Source of the DNA: Candidatus Omnitrophota bacterium
Lineage (GTDB): Bacteria; NPL-UPA2; BS750m-G34
Direction of reading: 5' to 3'
Assembly (NCBI GenBank): GCA_030640045.1
Contig: DAOWKF010000112.1
Coordinates: 1 to 6,841 of the forward strand
DNA length: 6,841 bases
This document shows, in pieces, positions 5,653-6,841 of this stretch. The notes under the pieces are model-generated. The model made no database searches. It worked only from the letters and a program-made list of their open reading frames with translations, and was not told the DNA's origin. Each line of letters begins with the position of its first letter. The stretch's first letter is position 1. The position numbers and the translations under genes are program-made.

Positions 5653-6841
5653 GAAGGAGGTGAAATCAAAGTGAGAAAACCCAGTCACGCAGGCGCATTT
5701 TACCCCGGGGGTAAAAGCGAGCTAACAAAGATGGTGGATGGTTTGCTGAAAGATGTGCATCCTGCGACTATTAAAGGAAGGGCTGTTGTAATGATAGTCC
5801 CACATGCAGGTTATATTTATTCGGGTCCTATTGCAGGCCATGCCTATAGGCTCATAAAAGATATCTCTCCAAAGCGCATTATTTTACTCGGGCCTTCACA
5901 CTATTATCCGTTAAATAACCCTACACTATATGGGGAAGGCTTTTTTTCTACGCCGCTTGGAGAGATCCCCATAAACTCAGCCCTCACAAATAAAATCAAA
6001 AAGAGATGTCCTGATATCAAGGTATCTCAGGAAGCGCACAGGCAGGAACATTCCCTCGAGGTTCAGCTCCCATTTTTACAGCGGGTCCTTTCTGATTTTG
6101 AGATAGTTCCCATACTTGTCCCGCCGCATCGAGGGGCGTTAGATGAAGAAAAACTGGCAAAGGTATTGGCAGGGCTCTTAAAAGAGGATAAGGACCTGAT
6201 TATTCTCGTCAGCACTGACCTCTCCCATTTTCATTCTTATAATGAAGCAAGACGCATTGATGAAGGGACAATAAAATTGATTAAGGAGATGTCTATCAAG
6301 GAATTAGGAGAGGGGATTTTATCCGGCAAAAACGAGCTGTGCGGAGACGGGGCTGTCTTAACAGGGATGCTTTGTGCCAGAGAATTTGGCGCCAAAAATG
6401 TAGAGGTCCTATCTTTTGCCTCTTCCGGCGATACTCAGGGAGATAAAAGCCGGGTAGTGGGTTATGCCGCAATAGTCTTTTTTGCGGAAGAAATTTTACA
6501 AATTGCCAGGCAAACTATTGAAAGCTATGTCAGAGAGAAAAAGGTTCTCAAGATAACACCCAGGGATTCGATCTTCAAAGAGAAAAGGGGCGTATTTGTC
6601 ACACTTATGAAACATGGAGAGCTCCGGGGATGTATTGGCCGTTTTGACCCTGATGAAGATTTTCTCACAATTTTACAAAAGATGGCTATAGCCAGTGCTA
6701 CCGAGGATTATAGATTCACTCCTGTAACAGCAGGTGAACTTAAGGATATTGAGATAGAGGTCTCCATACTCTCCCCTCTAAAAAAGATAGGATCTCTAGA
6801 TGAATTTGTTGTCGGAGAGCACGGCATATATATGAAAAAGG
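5569..6841 (+). CDS. MEMO-AMMECR1 fusion (AmmeMemoRadiSam proteins B and A), 3' end cut by the window
   Basis: The protein joins two components of the AmmeMemoRadiSam system; its reaction is unknown. Counting from ATG 5569, residues 1-28 are a possible lipoprotein signal and 35-306 are the MEMO domain, related to class III extradiol dioxygenases. MEMO marks are RKPSHAGAFYPG (36-47), PHAGYIYSG (78-86, His79), GPSHY (108-112, His111), EHSLEVQLPFL (160-170), TDLSHF (216-221) and SSGDTQGD (285-292). The two His positions match metal-binding residues of human MEMO1. The Cys ligand of human MEMO1 is not kept, since SSGD stands in that region. AMMECR1 begins at about 310, with its signature LRGCIG at 352-357. 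About 118 of roughly 180 AMMECR1 residues are present and no stop occurs before the edge. The start is unresolved: ATG 5569 gives the lipoprotein form with a poor SD, and GTG 5671 gives a cytosolic form with an excellent SD. Confidence 0.92.
   Translation, partial: MTKKEVCKTSIFIFAFILLWQGIIITGCEGGEIKVRKPSHAGAFYPGGKSELTKMVDGLLKDVHPATIKGRAVVMIVPHAGYIYSGPIAGHAYRLIKDISPKRIILLGPSHYYPLNNPTLYGEGFFSTPLGEIPINSALTNKIKKRCPDIKVSQEAHRQEHSLEVQLPFLQRVLSDFEIVPILVPPHRGALDEEKLAKVLAGLLKEDKDLIILVSTDLSHFHSYNEARRIDEGTIKLIKEMSIKELGEGILSGKNELCGDGAVLTGMLCAREFGAKNVEVLSFASSGDTQGDKSRVVGYAAIVFFAEEILQIARQTIESYVREKKVLKITPRDSIFKEKRGVFVTLMKHGELRGCIGRFDPDEDFLTILQKMAIASATEDYRFTPVTAGELKDIEIEVSILSPLKKIGSLDEFVVGEHGIYMKK
5654..5663 (+). 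promoter_or_regulatory. Very strong Shine-Dalgarno site before GTG 5671
   Basis: AAGGAGGTGA is the longest anti-SD match in the window and ends seven bases before GTG 5671, whose product starts VRKPSHAGAFYPG, like a normal MEMO N-terminus. In the longer reading the same bases encode Glu-Gly-Gly-Glu after the lipobox Cys, so this could also be a codon coincidence. Confidence 0.6.

Overview
The window is 6.8 kb of bacterial DNA carrying five genes, all on the + strand and tightly packed, so they probably form one transcription unit. Moderate GC, strong AAGGAG-type Shine-Dalgarno sites, a fused Nfn-type bifurcating transhydrogenase, and radical-SAM and iron-sulfur enzymes suggest an anaerobic, probably fermentative, uncultivated bacterium. 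The overall style recalls Omnitrophota or related deep-branching lineages, but this is an impression and no marker gene here proves it.

Layout: (1) 36-1118, a 6-phosphofructokinase with a mixed active-site signature (GGDGT plus PKTIDND). (2) 1130-3286, a single 718-residue polypeptide that fuses NfnA and NfnB, the two subunits of NADH-dependent reduced ferredoxin:NADP+ oxidoreductase. It keeps the expected flavin and nucleotide sites, and all but two of its iron-sulfur ligands are cysteine. (3) 3273-4304, the radical SAM enzyme of the uncharacterised AmmeMemoRadiSam system. (4) 4341-5591, a DUF1015 protein. (5) 5569 or 5671 to the window edge, a MEMO domain fused to an AMMECR1 domain, cut off by the window end.

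The first two genes are energy and redox metabolism: sugar phosphate flux and balancing of NADH, NADPH and ferredoxin. The last three form an accessory module. AMMECR1, MEMO and radical SAM are the three components that name the AmmeMemoRadiSam system. Here all three are present, two of them in one protein, with a DUF1015 gene between them. Gene spacing is 11 nt, a 14-nt overlap, 36 nt, and either a 23-nt overlap or a 79-nt gap. No terminator or internal promoter is visible between genes.

The most notable point is the start of the MEMO-AMMECR1 gene. The upstream in-frame ATG (5569) adds a convincing lipoprotein signal peptide ending in a lipobox. The downstream GTG (5671) has the best Shine-Dalgarno sequence in the window and begins exactly at the usual MEMO N-terminus. 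Either one start is a coincidence, or the protein is made in a membrane-anchored and a cytosolic form.

There is no tRNA, rRNA, CRISPR array, insertion sequence or long gene-free stretch. The longest possible gap is 79 nt.
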